DNA of 51,930 nucleotides from an uncultured Eubacteriales bacterium (GCA_902790525.1 CADASI010000011.1:1-51930); one strand, 5' to 3'; shown: positions 17,220-25,923, numbered from the stretch's first letter. Numbers and translations are program-made. Notes: generated by a model not told the origin, from the letters alone.

Positions 17220-18068
17220 CTATCGCCCCCTCGTCCTGGGGTCGGCCCAGTCGCGCACGGTGTCGCCCAGCAGGTTGAAGATCATCACCGATATGAATAT
17301 CGCCAGGCCCGGCGCCAGCGTGATCCACGGCACGGTGGTGAACAGCGCCCGGTTCTCGCTCATCATGCTGCCCCACTCGGCGATCGGTGGCTTCGCGCCC
17401 AGGCCGAGGAACGATAGCCCGGCCAGCTCCATCATCATGGTGCCGATGTCCAGCATCGAGGTCACCAGTATGGGCCCTATGATGTTCGGCAGCACGTGCT
17501 TTGCGAGGATCTTCACCGTACCGGACCCGGACAGCCGCGCCGCCCGCAGGTAGGGCGTCTCCTTCTGCGCCAGCGTCTGGCTTCGGGCGATGCGGGCGTA
17601 CTTCGGCCAGCTAATGGCCGCCAGCGCGAATATGGCGTTGTGCAGGCCCCCGCCCAGCACGCCGGCCACCGCCAGCGCGAACACCAGCCCGGGGAAGGCC
17701 AGGAACATGTCGGAGACGCGCATGAGCACGGTGTCGATCACCTTGCCGTGCCAGCCGCAGAACACGCCGATCACCGTGCCGATGACGGTGATGATGGCCA
17801 CCAGCAGAAGCGTCGAGAATATGGAGGTGCGGCTGCCGACGATCACGCGGGAGAGCATGTCCCGCCCGTAGCGGTCCGTGCCGAAGATGTGCTGTTGAGA
17901 CGGCGCGGCCTTGGCGTTGCCGAGGTCCTGTAAATACGGGTCAAACGGCGTCAGATGGTCCGACAGCAGCGAGGCGATCACCAGGAGCGCGGCCAGTATG
18001 CCGAACACGATAAGCCGCGTCCTCACGCTGTTTTTGATGATTCTGGGTTTGCGAACGCTGGGCGTCAT
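17220..18068 (-). CDS. ABC transporter permease, nickel/dipeptide type (C subunit)
   Basis: A 282-residue membrane protein of the OppC/DppC/NikC group. One N-terminal helix (RLIVFGILAALLVIASLL) is followed by the typical FGTDRYGRDMLSRVIVGSR and five or so further helices. The EAA-loop that contacts the ATPase is RAARLSGSGTVKILAKHVLPN. The start ATG 18068 overlaps the previous stop as ATGA. A longer open frame to the right lies inside the neighbouring permease and is not real. Confidence 0.9.
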   Translation of the reverse strand: MTPSVRKPRIIKNSVRTRLIVFGILAALLVIASLLSDHLTPFDPYLQDLGNAKAAPSQQHIFGTDRYGRDMLSRVIVGSRTSIFSTLLLVAIITVIGTVIGVFCGWHGKVIDTVLMRVSDMFLAFPGLVFALAVAGVLGGGLHNAIFALAAISWPKYARIARSQTLAQKETPYLRAARLSGSGTVKILAKHVLPNIIGPILVTSMLDIGTMMMELAGLSFLGLGAKPPIAEWGSMMSENRALFTTVPWITLAPGLAIFISVMIFNLLGDTVRDWADPRTRGR

Positions 18069-19006
18069 TCGGCGGACACCCCCAATCGTATGCGCGGGTC
18101 GAGCGCGTGGTACAGAAGGTCGGTGACCAGGTTGACCAGCACGTAGATGATGGCCATCCACACCACGTAGGCCTGGATCAGCGGGTAGTCGCGCATGGTG
18201 ATGGCGTCCACGGCCAGCTTGCCCACGCCGTCCCACATGAATATGGACTCGATGATCGCCGTGCCGCCCAGCAGGCTGCCGATGGACAGCGCCAGCAGCG
18301 TCACGATGGTCAGCATGGACGCCTTCAGGACGCTTCGCCACAGTATCACGCGCCCCCGCACGCCGCGGGCCTTCGCGCCGGTCACGTAGTCCTTGTTCAG
18401 CTCCTCCAGCACCGTCGCCCGCACCTGACGCATGTACTTGGCGGACATCGAAATCGCCAGCGTCAGCGTGGGCATCATGGCGCTCTTGAGGGTCGTGCCG
18501 CTGGAGATGACCGGCAGCCAGTTGAGCTTGATGGCCAGAAGCTGCATCAGCAGAAGCGCCACGAAGAAGTTCGGCAGCGAGTTGCCGATGAAGCTTAAAA
18601 ACCGCATGCAGTAGTCGACGATCCTATCGTGCCTGACCGCCGCAAGCACCCCCAGCGGTATGGAGATCACCACCGTCAGCAGTATCGAAAGCCCCGTCAG
18701 CATCAGCGTGGCGGGCAGCTTGGAGATGAAGGTGTTGAACACGTCCCGCCCGGAAACGTAGCTTACCCCCATGTCGCCCCGCAGCATGCCGGACAGCCAG
18801 GCGACGTACTGGGTCACGAAGGGCTTGTCCAGCCCCAGCTCGGCGCGCTTAATGTCGATGACCTCCTGCGACACCGCGCCCTTGTTGCCGTACATCTCGG
18901 TGATGGCGTCGCCGCCCGCCAGGCGCATCATGGCAAAGGACAAAAAGGTGATGCCGATCACGATCGGGACCAGCTGGATCAGCCTGCGCAGGGCGTATTT
19001 TCCCAT
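18065..19006 (-). CDS. ABC transporter permease, nickel/dipeptide type (B subunit)
   Basis: A 313-residue permease of the OppB/DppB/NikB group. It begins MGKYALRRLIQLVPIVIGITFLSF, a canonical first helix, and has the EAA-loop RARGVRGRVILWRSVLKAS and about six helices. It is the first gene of the seven-gene operon. The leader upstream holds a strong hairpin (19039-19071) and a good promoter (19107-19135). Confidence 0.9.
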   Translation of the reverse strand: MGKYALRRLIQLVPIVIGITFLSFAMMRLAGGDAITEMYGNKGAVSQEVIDIKRAELGLDKPFVTQYVAWLSGMLRGDMGVSYVSGRDVFNTFISKLPATLMLTGLSILLTVVISIPLGVLAAVRHDRIVDYCMRFLSFIGNSLPNFFVALLLMQLLAIKLNWLPVISSGTTLKSAMMPTLTLAISMSAKYMRQVRATVLEELNKDYVTGAKARGVRGRVILWRSVLKASMLTIVTLLALSIGSLLGGTAIIESIFMWDGVGKLAVDAITMRDYPLIQAYVVWMAIIYVLVNLVTDLLYHALDPRIRLGVSAE

Positions 19007-19038
19007 GTGACCGCACCCCTCTCTCCCCGGATTGGGAA

Positions 19039-19071
19039 GGGGCTGTGCTGTTCACCACGCAGCACAGCCCC
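19039..19071 (-). promoter_or_regulatory. Strong hairpin in the leader of the ABC/methyltransferase operon
   Basis: GGGGCTGTGCTG and its exact complement flank a nine-base loop, between the promoter and the first permease gene. No U run follows on the minus strand, so it is not a plain terminator. It could stabilise the 5' end or respond to a factor. The class is not recognised. Confidence 0.5.
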
Positions 19072-19106
19072 CTCTGTAAGGAAATCGTCTCATTGACCGC
19101 AACACC

Positions 19107-19135
19107 ATTATAAGTCCCCCCGCCCGCCCCCGCAA
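19107..19135 (-). promoter_or_regulatory. Promoter of the ABC/methyltransferase operon
   Basis: On the minus strand TTGCGG (19130-19135) is 17 bases from a perfect TATAAT (19107-19112). The start codon of the first permease is about 100 bases downstream. Confidence 0.7.
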
Positions 19136-19193
19136 GCCTCCGGGGGGGATATTTCCGCCTTTGTTTTACAATATCTTAACATTTCGGTTTTGC

Positions 19194-19222
19194 TTGTCAG
19201 GATTAGTGGGATGGGATATAAT
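19194..19222 (+). promoter_or_regulatory. Promoter for the PHP phosphatase-coaD unit
   Basis: TTGTCA (19194-19199) and TATAAT (19217-19222) are 17 bases apart. The resulting 5' untranslated region of about 230 bases would contain the heptamer repeat element and a further hairpin. Confidence 0.7.
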
Positions 19223-19246
19223 AGAGATGTGGTTTTCGGGTTAACG

Positions 19247-19376
19247 GAGAGGGATTAGGGACTAGGGATTAGGGATTAGAAATAGTGGCTGCCGCGCCTT
19301 TTTTAATCCAAAGAATCCAATAGAAATGGCGGTAGCGGCATTTCCTAGTCCCTAATCCCTAATCCCTAATCCCTCC
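19247..19376. repeat. Heptamer-repeat element, copy 1
   Basis: Both ends are arrays of the heptamer GGGATTA: plus orientation at 19251-19278 and complement (TAATCCC) at 19345-19373. Between them is an imperfect palindrome, with GTGGCTGCCGC near 19284 facing GCGGTAGCGGC near 19330. The whole is an inverted repeat of about 130 bases. A related, longer copy lies at 39249-39437, so this is a dispersed family. Confidence 0.8.
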
Positions 19377-19405
19377 AATTGAGATTTGCTTCGCAAATTT
19401 CAATT
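19377..19405. repeat. Hairpin upstream of the PHP gene
   Basis: AATTGAGATTTGC and GCAAATTTCAATT flank TTC, a 12-of-13 base stem directly after the heptamer array. There is no T run after it, so it is more likely a small palindromic repeat than a terminator. Confidence 0.55.
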
Positions 19406-19458
19406 TATCGCCAGACTAAACCGTTACGCAAAAAACGTAGACCAATCCGGGAGGTCCT

Positions 19459-20283
19459 ATGCCACTTCTCTCCAACATCCACACGCATACCACCTTCAGC
19501 GACGGGCGCGACGCGCCGGAGGCCATGGTGCGGGCCGCGCTGCGGCTGGGCTTTCACACGCTGGGCTTTTCGGAGCACGGCCACGCGGACTACGACGACT
19601 GCTCCATGCCCGTCGAGGCCGAGCCGCGCTACCGGGCGGAGATATCGCGCCTTCGGGCGCGGTACGCCGGGCAGATAGACGTGCTTATGGGCTACGAGCA
19701 CGACTGGCTCTCCCCGCCGCCCGGGGACGCCTACGACTACGTGATCGAGTCCGTGCACTACGTCCGCGCCGTGGGTGGGCTCGTCTGCGTGGACAACACC
19801 CGCGCGATCCTGGAGGACGCCGTGCGGACCCGCTATGCCGGCGACGTCTACGCCCTGTGCCGGGACTACTTCCGCACGGTGTGCGATTCCTGCGCCAGCC
19901 CCGCGGCGATCCTCGGGCACATGGAGCTCATCATGAAGTTCAACGAGCGGCGCGACCTGTTCGACGACGCCGATCCGCGCTACCTGAGCTATGCGCTGGA
20001 GGCCGCCGACTGCGCCGCCGCCAGCGGCAAGCTGATCGAGGTCAACACCGGGGCCATCGCCCGGGGCTACCGCACCGCCCCCTACCCCGGCAGGGCCATA
20101 CTGACCCGCCTGGCCGCGCTGCGCGCGCCGGTGATCATCACCAGCGACTGCCACAATGCCGATTATCTCAACTGCCACTTTGAGCAGACCGCCGCGCTGC
20201 TTCGATCCTGCGGCTTCAAAACCGCCCTGCAATACCGGGGCGGCGCGATTGAGGAATACGCCCTTGAGGAGATGATGCCATGA
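19459..20283 (+). CDS. PHP-domain phosphatase (histidinol-phosphatase-like)
   Basis: A 274-residue protein. Metal-binding motifs of the PHP fold are visible: HTHTTFSDG (8-16), EHGH (~39-42), GYEHD (~77), ESVHYV (~94), GHMELIMKF and TSDCHNADYL (~232). This fits the HisJ type, which removes phosphate from histidinol phosphate, but no other his gene is nearby, so another phosphoester may be the substrate. GGGAGG lies five bases before the start. It overlaps coaD by four bases (ATGA). Confidence 0.8.
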   Translation: MPLLSNIHTHTTFSDGRDAPEAMVRAALRLGFHTLGFSEHGHADYDDCSMPVEAEPRYRAEISRLRARYAGQIDVLMGYEHDWLSPPPGDAYDYVIESVHYVRAVGGLVCVDNTRAILEDAVRTRYAGDVYALCRDYFRTVCDSCASPAAILGHMELIMKFNERRDLFDDADPRYLSYALEAADCAAASGKLIEVNTGAIARGYRTAPYPGRAILTRLAALRAPVIITSDCHNADYLNCHFEQTAALLRSCGFKTALQYRGGAIEEYALEEMMP

Positions 20284-20747
20284 ACCGCACCGCGCTTTTC
20301 GCCGGGTCCTTCGATCCCTACACCAACGGCCACCATTCCATCGTGCGCAAGGCCGCCGGGCTGTTTGACCGCGTGGTGGTGCTGGTCGGCGTGAACGTCA
20401 ACAAGCGCCGCTGCTTCGACGCCGAGGCCATGCGGGACGCCATCGCCCGCGCCGTCGCCGACGACGGCCTCGACAACGTGACCGTGGTCTGCCACGACGG
20501 CGTGGTCGCCGACTACTGCGCCGCGCACGGCATCCGCTGGTACGTGCGGGGCATACGCAACCACCTCGACTATAACTACGAGGAGAACATCGCCCAGGTC
20601 AACCGGCTCATCAATCCCGACCTCGAGACCCTCTACCTCCGTGCCGACGACGCCGTGCTGTCCTCCTCCATGATCCGCGAGCTGATCGCCTTCCATAAGG
20701 ACGTTTCGGATTATGTGCCCGACGCCGTGCGGAGGTTGGTGGAATGA
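20280..20747 (+). CDS. coaD: Phosphopantetheine adenylyltransferase
   Basis: A 155-residue enzyme of coenzyme A synthesis (4'-phosphopantetheine plus ATP to dephospho-CoA). The nucleotidyltransferase motif is GSFDPYTNGHHSI (9-21), with the second His of the family's (T/H)xGH. RGIRN (~92) and SSSMIREL (~129) match the other conserved blocks. It is translationally coupled to the PHP gene and followed by a strong terminator. Confidence 0.95.
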   Translation: MNRTALFAGSFDPYTNGHHSIVRKAAGLFDRVVVLVGVNVNKRRCFDAEAMRDAIARAVADDGLDNVTVVCHDGVVADYCAAHGIRWYVRGIRNHLDYNYEENIAQVNRLINPDLETLYLRADDAVLSSSMIRELIAFHKDVSDYVPDAVRRLVE

Positions 20748-20756
20748 ACAATAAAA

Positions 20757-20796
20757 CGGACCCGCTGTCCCGTATCGGGGGCAGCGGGTCCGTTTT
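20757..20796. terminator. Bidirectional terminator between coaD and rplQ
   Basis: An 11-base stem (CGGACCCGCTG and complement, with A/T runs on both sides) lies between convergent genes, nine bases after the coaD stop and eleven before the rplQ stop. Confidence 0.85.
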
Positions 20797-20807
20797 ATCA
20801 TGCCGAA

Positions 20808-21323
20808 TCAGACGAACTCGAGGATCACCATCTCGGCGGCGTCGCCGCGGCGGGGGCCCTTCTTGACGATGCGGGTATAGCCGCCGCCCTGGCCCTTTTC
20901 AGCCGCGCGCTTCTTATACTTGGGCGCGATTTCGCGGAAGAGCTTCTCCACGACCTGATGCTTGACATCCTTCTGGCGCTTCTTGAACTCTTCCTTAGTC
21001 TCCTCGCCCTTCACGTTCTGAACGGCGGGGATGTCGTACAGGTAGCGCATGATCTGACGACGGGCGGCCAGGCGCTCGGGGCTGTCGTTCACGACGGTCA
21101 GCTCCTCGACCTGCTTTTTGTCGTTCATGTGCTTCTTGGTGACTTCGACGGTATTATCACACTGACGCATGGCGATGGTCACGAGGTGCTCAGCCAGAGA
21201 CTGCACTTCCTTGCCGCGCGCGAGAGTGGTCTCGATCCTGCCGTACCAGATCAGATTGGTGACCTGATTGCGGAGCATCGCCATTCTCTGGTCGGTCGGC
21301 CGACCCAGCTTGCGATTGGCCAT
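20808..21323 (-). CDS. rplQ: 50S ribosomal protein L17
   Basis: A 171-residue protein opening [20 protein letters not shown], the standard L17 start. It is longer than the ~125 residues of many bacteria because of a lysine/glutamate-rich insertion in the second half (about residues 70-140, [17 protein letters not shown]); long L17 forms are known in Clostridia. It is the last gene of the ribosomal cluster, with GGGAGGAA before the start and a terminator after it. Confidence 0.95.
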   Translation of the reverse strand: MANRKLGRPTDQRMAMLRNQVTNLIWYGRIETTLARGKEVQSLAEHLVTIAMRQCDNTVEVTKKHMNDKKQVEELTVVNDSPERLAARRQIMRYLYDIPAVQNVKGEETKEEFKKRQKDVKHQVVEKLFREIAPKYKKRAAEKGQGGGYTRIVKKGPRRGDAAEMVILEFV

Positions 21324-21360
21324 TTCTGGTTCCTCCCTTAATGCTTGATGTCCAAGTCAG

Positions 21361-22332
21361 TTATTCCTCGCTGGTCTTGAGGGACAGGCCCAGGCCGATG
21401 AGCTTCTGCTCAACTTCCTCCAGCGACTTTTTGCCGAGGTTGCGGACCTTCATCATGTCCTCCTGATTGCGCTGCACCAGCTCCGCGACGGTGTTGATGC
21501 CGGCGCGCTTCAGGCAGTTGAACGCGCGGACGGACAGATCCAGCTCTTCGATGGTCATCTCGAGCACCTTGGACTTGTCGTCGACCTCGGGCTCGTTGTA
21601 ATCCACCCGAACCACGTTCACGGTCAGATCGATGAACAGGCGCATGTTGTTGGACAGGATCTGCGCCGCGGAAGCCAGGGCCTCCTTGGGCAGTATCGAG
21701 CCGTTGGTCCAAACCTCGATGGTCAGCTTGTCAAAGTCAGTCACCTGACCGACGCGCGTATCCTCGACGGAATAGCTGACCTTGCGGATGGGGGTAAAGA
21801 TGGAGTCGACCGGGATCACGCCGATGGGCATGCCGGCGACCTTATTGCGTTCGACTGCGAGCTGCTTGTTGCGCTCGGCGGAGACATAGCCGCGGCCCTT
21901 CTCCAGGGTGATCTGCATTTGCAGATGCCCGCCCTCGGACAGGGTGGCCAGATGCAGTTCGGGGTTGACGATTTCCACCTCGTCGTCCGCCTTGATGTCG
22001 CCCGCGGTGATCTCGCAGGGACCCACTGCATCGATCGAAACGATCTTCGGCTGCTCCGTATACAGCTTCGCAGAGAGTAGTTTGATGTTCAGGATCAGCT
22101 CCGCGACATCTTCCTTCATGCCGGGAACAGTCGAAAACTCATGCTGAACGCCCTCGATACGGACGCTGGTTGCCGCAACGCCAGGCAGCGAATTGAGCAG
22201 AACGCGCCGAAGCGAATTGCCGAGAGTCTGGCCGAAGCCGCGCTCCAGGGGGTTGACGACAAACTTTCCATACCGGCTGTTCTCGCCGATTTCCACACGT
22301 TCGATTTTGGGTTTTTCGATCTGATCGATCAT
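21361..22332 (-). CDS. rpoA: RNA polymerase alpha subunit
   Basis: A 323-residue alpha subunit. The N-terminal assembly domain carries [15 protein letters not shown]. The C-terminal domain, which contacts promoter UP elements and activators, has [16 protein letters not shown] and [14 protein letters not shown]. The length is normal. AGGAGGAAAC precedes the start. Confidence 0.97.
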   Translation of the reverse strand: MIDQIEKPKIERVEIGENSRYGKFVVNPLERGFGQTLGNSLRRVLLNSLPGVAATSVRIEGVQHEFSTVPGMKEDVAELILNIKLLSAKLYTEQPKIVSIDAVGPCEITAGDIKADDEVEIVNPELHLATLSEGGHLQMQITLEKGRGYVSAERNKQLAVERNKVAGMPIGVIPVDSIFTPIRKVSYSVEDTRVGQVTDFDKLTIEVWTNGSILPKEALASAAQILSNNMRLFIDLTVNVVRVDYNEPEVDDKSKVLEMTIEELDLSVRAFNCLKRAGINTVAELVQRNQEDMMKVRNLGKKSLEEVEQKLIGLGLSLKTSEE

Positions 22333-22460
22333 TCAGCGTTTCCTCCTCTCCTATCACAATCCCTCGGGATTGCGGTGCTTGCCGGGGTCTTGATCGGGCG
22401 GTTTGGTAGCGTACCCGCCAAACCCTCAGGCATAACCTGCATAATCAGGAAATACACCAA
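22333..22460 (-). other. rpsD-rpoA intergenic region with a hairpin
   Basis: 128 bases, unusually long for this cluster. It contains GGTTTGG (22400-22406) facing CCAAACC (22418-22424), inside a larger GC-rich fold. There is no T run, so it is more likely an mRNA processing or regulatory structure than a terminator. Confidence 0.4.
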
Positions 22461-23057
22461 TTAGCGGGAGTAAAGCTCGACGATCAGGTTCTCGGCGACC
22501 TCAAAATCGATGTCCTCGCGGGACGGCAGCGCGGCGATCTTGCCCTCGAAGCTGTCGGCGGCCTTCTCGATCCAGGCGGGCACGGTCTTCTTGCCGTACT
22601 CCTCCATCAGGGCCTTGAACTTCGGGGACTGCTGGGACTTCTGGCACACGGCGACGACGTCGCCCACCTTCACCAGCGCGGAGGGGATGTTCACCCTGCG
22701 GCCGTTGACGGTGAAGTGGCCGTGGTTGACCAGCTGGCGCGCCTCTCGGCGGGTGGCGGCGAAGCCCATGCGGAACACCACGTTGTCCAGGCGGCGCTCC
22801 AGGTACTGGAGCATGATCTCGCCGGTGATGCCGCGCTTGCGCTCGGCCATCTCATAGTAATGATAGAACTGCTTCTCCAGAACGCCGTAGATGAACTTGA
22901 CCTTCTGCTTTTCCATCAACTGCTTGCCGTATTCAGACTGCTTGCGGCGCATCTGCGGCTTGGGGTTGCGGTTGGTCTCCTTGGAGTAACCAAGCACCGC
23001 AGGAGACAAGCCCAGTGCCTTGCACCTTTTCAATACGGGCTGTGTATTCTTAGCCAT
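22461..23057 (-). CDS. rpsD: 30S ribosomal protein S4
   Basis: A 198-residue primary 16S rRNA binder. The S4 RNA-binding domain is RRLDNVVFRMGFAATRREA then QLVNHGHFTVNGRRVNIPS. The N-terminus has a single Cys (KRCKALGL), so it is the zinc-free form. It lies between rpsK and rpoA, as in other Firmicutes that keep rpsD in the alpha operon. Confidence 0.96.
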   Translation of the reverse strand: MAKNTQPVLKRCKALGLSPAVLGYSKETNRNPKPQMRRKQSEYGKQLMEKQKVKFIYGVLEKQFYHYYEMAERKRGITGEIMLQYLERRLDNVVFRMGFAATRREARQLVNHGHFTVNGRRVNIPSALVKVGDVVAVCQKSQQSPKFKALMEEYGKKTVPAWIEKAADSFEGKIAALPSREDIDFEVAENLIVELYSR

Positions 23058-23075
23058 GTCGGTTTCTCCTCTCTA

Positions 23076-23474
23076 TTAAACTCTTCTGCGCTTGGGCGGA
23101 CGGCATCCGTTGTGCGGGATGGGGGTCACGTCCTTGATCATGTTCACCTCGAGGCCGGCGGCCTGGAGGGAACGGATGGCGGCTTCACGCCCGGAGCCGG
23201 GGCCCTTGACGTACACCTCGACGGTCTTCAGGCCATACTCCATGGCGGCCTTCGCGGCGGTCTCGGCGGCGGACTGGGCGGCGAACGGCGTGGACTTCTT
23301 GCTGCCGCGGAAGCCGAGTCCGCCGGCGGAGGCCCAGGACAGCGCGTTGCCGTTGATGTCCGTGATCGTCACGATGGTGTTATTGAAAGAAGAGCGAATA
23401 TGGGCCGCGCCGCGCTCCACGAGCTTCTTCTCGCGGCGCTTGCGGGTAACCCTTTTCAGCTTCGGCTTTGCCAT
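23076..23474 (-). CDS. rpsK: 30S ribosomal protein S11
   Basis: A 132-residue protein. Characteristic blocks are [29 protein letters not shown] and the C-terminal [15 protein letters not shown]. It follows rpsM in the alpha operon and is of normal length. Confidence 0.97.
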   Translation of the reverse strand: MAKPKLKRVTRKRREKKLVERGAAHIRSSFNNTIVTITDINGNALSWASAGGLGFRGSKKSTPFAAQSAAETAAKAAMEYGLKTVEVYVKGPGSGREAAIRSLQAAGLEVNMIKDVTPIPHNGCRPPKRRRV

Positions 23475-23512
23475 AGCGTTAATTCCTCCCTGATACTCAA
23501 CTCAGATGATGA

Positions 23513-23884
23513 TTACTTCTTCTTCTTACCGGCAGCCTGCTTCTTCGGGCCCTTGCGGGTACGGGCATTCTGCTTGGTATTCTGGCCGCGCACAGGCAGG
23601 CCGCGACGATGCCTCAGGCCGCGGTAGCAGCCGATCTCCATCAGTCGCTTGATGTTCATGGAAACCTCGCGGCGCAGGTCGCCCTCCACCTTCAGGTGAT
23701 GGTCGATGTAGTCGCGCAGCTTACCGATATCTTCCTCAGTGAGATCCTTGACGCGGGTGTCCGGATTGATGCCGGTCGCCTCAATGATGTCGTCCGCGAT
23801 GTTGCGGCCAATGCCGTAGATGTACGTCAGGGCGATCTCAATGCGCTTCTCCCTGGGAAGGTCGACACCAGCAATTCGTGCCAT
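23513..23884 (-). CDS. rpsM: 30S ribosomal protein S13
   Basis: A 123-residue protein beginning [20 protein letters not shown], with the helix-hairpin [10 protein letters not shown] and the tail [21 protein letters not shown]. The start at 23884 is set by the universal N-terminus and by GGAGGTG about nine bases upstream; the frame stays open further upstream but that part is leader. It is the first gene of the alpha segment, separated from rpmJ by an inserted gene and a long leader. Confidence 0.97.
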   Translation of the reverse strand: MARIAGVDLPREKRIEIALTYIYGIGRNIADDIIEATGINPDTRVKDLTEEDIGKLRDYIDHHLKVEGDLRREVSMNIKRLMEIGCYRGLRHRRGLPVRGQNTKQNARTRKGPKKQAAGKKKK

Positions 23885-24154
23885 GTGTTGTTTGCACCTC
23901 CAACATGCTTCTATGCTATGCACTGTAACTCGGCGATATCGCCCGTACATAGTTTGGGCAACATCAGCGCCTTCCGCACAGGCTTCGGCGCCGGAGACCG
24001 GGGCGGTCCCCGCCTGGGTTTGACGCCTGGCGTAGCGTCAAACGAGCTTTGTGTGACAGTCGCCGGAAAACAAAGACAGACCGCCCCGGCAGGTTTGACC
24101 CTGCCTGGACGTGTTGCCTCAGTCAGCCGCACCGGCTTCCTGCCAGACTAAAAT
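23885..24154 (-). promoter_or_regulatory. Long structured 5' leader of rpsM
   Basis: About 270 bases without a gene, transcribed towards rpsM from a TATAAT at 24155-24160. It holds several hairpins: a nine-base stem GTTTGACGC...GCGTCAAAC (24018-24043), GGCAGG...CCTGCC (24088-24105), and a GC-rich stem near 23990-24010. The TTTGAC motif recurs in two of the stems. Ribosomal operons often have leaders bound by one of their own products. This one matches no class I know; it is a candidate. Confidence 0.45.
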
Positions 24155-24180
24155 ATTATACCACATCGCCAATGTCGATG
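24155..24180 (-). promoter_or_regulatory. Promoter region of the rpsM-rplQ segment
   Basis: A perfect TATAAT on the minus strand (24155-24160). The region just upstream holds an inverted repeat CATCG-N7-CGATG (24164-24180), possibly an operator. The -35 element is weak. It makes sense because the inserted gene upstream separates rpsM from the main promoter. Confidence 0.5.
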
Positions 24181-24237
24181 CTTACATATTTTGGTCTGAT
24201 TGTGTTAAATTTTGTGTCATCGTTGTTAATTTTCATA

Positions 24238-25851
24238 TCACTTCGACACCGCGAACGTCACGCTGGCCTTCTTCTTGCCGCGCTTGGTGGTGCAGGTGAT
24301 GGTGACCTTGCCGGCCTTCTTGAACTTGACCACGCCGTTTTTGACCGTGGCGACCTTCTTGTTGGAAGACTTCCATTTAAAGCCGCCGGGGTTCGCGCCC
24401 TCGTTGACAGTGGGGGTCAGGGTCACGCTCTCCCCCTTCTTCACGGCGGTGTTGACCTCGGAAATCGCCACCGCGGTGGGCAGCGTCGGGTCGGTGACGG
24501 TCAGTGTCACCTTCCGGGTCTTCTTGCCCACCTTGTAGGTGATCTTCACCTTGCCGCTCTTCTTGAACGTCACCACGCCGCCCTTGCTGACCTTCGCCAC
24601 CTTCTTGTTGGACGACTTGAACTTCTTGCCCGTCGCGCCGCCCAGATCCAGTTGGGTCTTGGAGCCCGGCGCGGCGATCACGGTCGCCCGGGTGTTCTTG
24701 GCGGTGGAGCCCGCCGCGACGGTCACCTGCGCCGCGACAGCGCCGGGCACCTCCGCAAAACCCGCGGGCACGGCGGGGTTGGTGGAACCGCCGGAGGTTT
24801 TGACCTTCGTCTTGTTGTCGTGGATAAACTCCTCGGGGGAATTCGCCCGACGAATGCCATACCACGTTGTTTTCTTGTCCTTGCTCTTATATTTCCAGCT
24901 CTTCCAGCGCGCGACAAACTGGGACTGGTTGGACAGATCCAAAACGCTCAGACTGTTGGCATTGCAGCACAGCTTTTTCAGATTGGGACAGTTATCGGCA
25001 AACACCAGCGACGTCAACTTGTTGCTCTGGCACTCCAATCTTTCCAGCTTGGGGCAGCCCGCGATGGCCAGCGATGTGAGTTGGTCGTTCCAGCAATCCA
25101 CCTCGACCAGATTGGGGCAGTTGCTGAAATCCAGCGCCGCGATCGGGAGCCACTTGCAATTCAGGCTCGCCAGGTTGGGCATGCCGCTGACGTCCAGCGC
25201 GGTCAGGCCGACAAAAGTCTTCCCGACGACGTTGTTTTCCACAATAGACAGCTTTTGCAGGCTCGTGAAGTATTTGATTCCCGTCAGATTGACGGCGCCT
25301 TTATTGTCGATTGACATCGTGACGGTCGCCGCGATTTCGCCGTCCGACAGCGCGCCGTCATGAGCGCCGCTCCTTCCGTCGATATTCTCGGAGATGTATT
25401 GCCGGAAAGCCGCGTCCGGGAAGTGCGCCTCGTCGATGGGAATGAGGTTCTCGCCCTCCATTAGCTTCGCGGATGCGTCGTTTTCCTCGACGACGACCTG
25501 CTGCGCGGGTTCCTCCGCCTGCGCCGCGGGTTCCTCCGACACAGCTTCTTTCTCCATCAGGACCTCCTCGACGCCCTCGGCCTCGAGTTCAACGTCCTCC
25601 GCGAGCTCCACGTCCGCGGCCTCCGCCACGGCGGCCTCCACGGCCTCCGACGCCACGGCCTCGACGACCTCTTCAACGGGTTCCTCCGGGATTTCCTCAA
25701 CGGCTTCCCCGACGGGCGCTTCAACGGCTTCCTCGACGATCTCCCCGACGACGGCGGGGACCTCCGCGTCGGACTCCTCCTCCATCAGCGCCGTGCCGGT
25801 CAGCAGCATTGACGCGATCAGCACAAGGGACAGCAGCTTTTTAAGATTCAT
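24238..25851 (-). CDS. Secreted acidic leucine-rich repeat protein with two Ig-like (BIG2) domains
   Basis: A 537-residue protein. A signal peptide (MNLKKLLSLVLIASMLLTG) is followed by a Glu/Val/Ala-rich low-complexity stretch (~22-125). Then come about six leucine-rich repeats (~165-310; units such as LTSLAIAGCPKLERLECQSN) and two C-terminal Ig-like domains, each with the FKSSNKKVAKV/WKSSNKKVATV motif and a lysine-rich strand. This is the plan of clostridial surface or exported proteins that bind the wall or host molecules; no sortase motif or transmembrane tail is present. It sits inside the ribosomal cluster, between rpmJ and rpsM, with its own promoter. That position is not its usual context and implies insertion. 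Confidence 0.85.
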   Translation of the reverse strand: MNLKKLLSLVLIASMLLTGTALMEEESDAEVPAVVGEIVEEAVEAPVGEAVEEIPEEPVEEVVEAVASEAVEAAVAEAADVELAEDVELEAEGVEEVLMEKEAVSEEPAAQAEEPAQQVVVEENDASAKLMEGENLIPIDEAHFPDAAFRQYISENIDGRSGAHDGALSDGEIAATVTMSIDNKGAVNLTGIKYFTSLQKLSIVENNVVGKTFVGLTALDVSGMPNLASLNCKWLPIAALDFSNCPNLVEVDCWNDQLTSLAIAGCPKLERLECQSNKLTSLVFADNCPNLKKLCCNANSLSVLDLSNQSQFVARWKSWKYKSKDKKTTWYGIRRANSPEEFIHDNKTKVKTSGGSTNPAVPAGFAEVPGAVAAQVTVAAGSTAKNTRATVIAAPGSKTQLDLGGATGKKFKSSNKKVAKVSKGGVVTFKKSGKVKITYKVGKKTRKVTLTVTDPTLPTAVAISEVNTAVKKGESVTLTPTVNEGANPGGFKWKSSNKKVATVKNGVVKFKKAGKVTITCTTKRGKKKASVTFAVSK

Positions 25852-25868
25852 GGTTCTTCCTCCTGTCT

Positions 25869-25882
25869 TGACAGAAATGTCA
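25869..25882 (-). promoter_or_regulatory. Small inverted repeat in the leader of the LRR gene
   Basis: TGACA-GAAA-TGTCA, lying between the promoter and the ribosome binding site (AGGAGGAAG). It could be an operator or a short hairpin. Confidence 0.3.
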
Positions 25883-25894
25883 TCTTGTTATCAC

Positions 25895-25923
25895 ATTTTA
25901 CCTGACGCGCGGCGGTTTGTCAA
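25895..25923 (-). promoter_or_regulatory. Promoter of the inserted LRR gene
   Basis: On the minus strand a perfect TTGACA (25918-25923) is 17 bases from TAAAAT (25895-25900). The start codon follows about 44 bases later. Confidence 0.75.

Noticed and set aside
19247-19376. Telomere-like GGGATTA repeats as a chromosome end
   Set aside because: The array is internal, inverted, short and repeated elsewhere, flanked by ordinary genes. It is a dispersed repeat, not a telomere.
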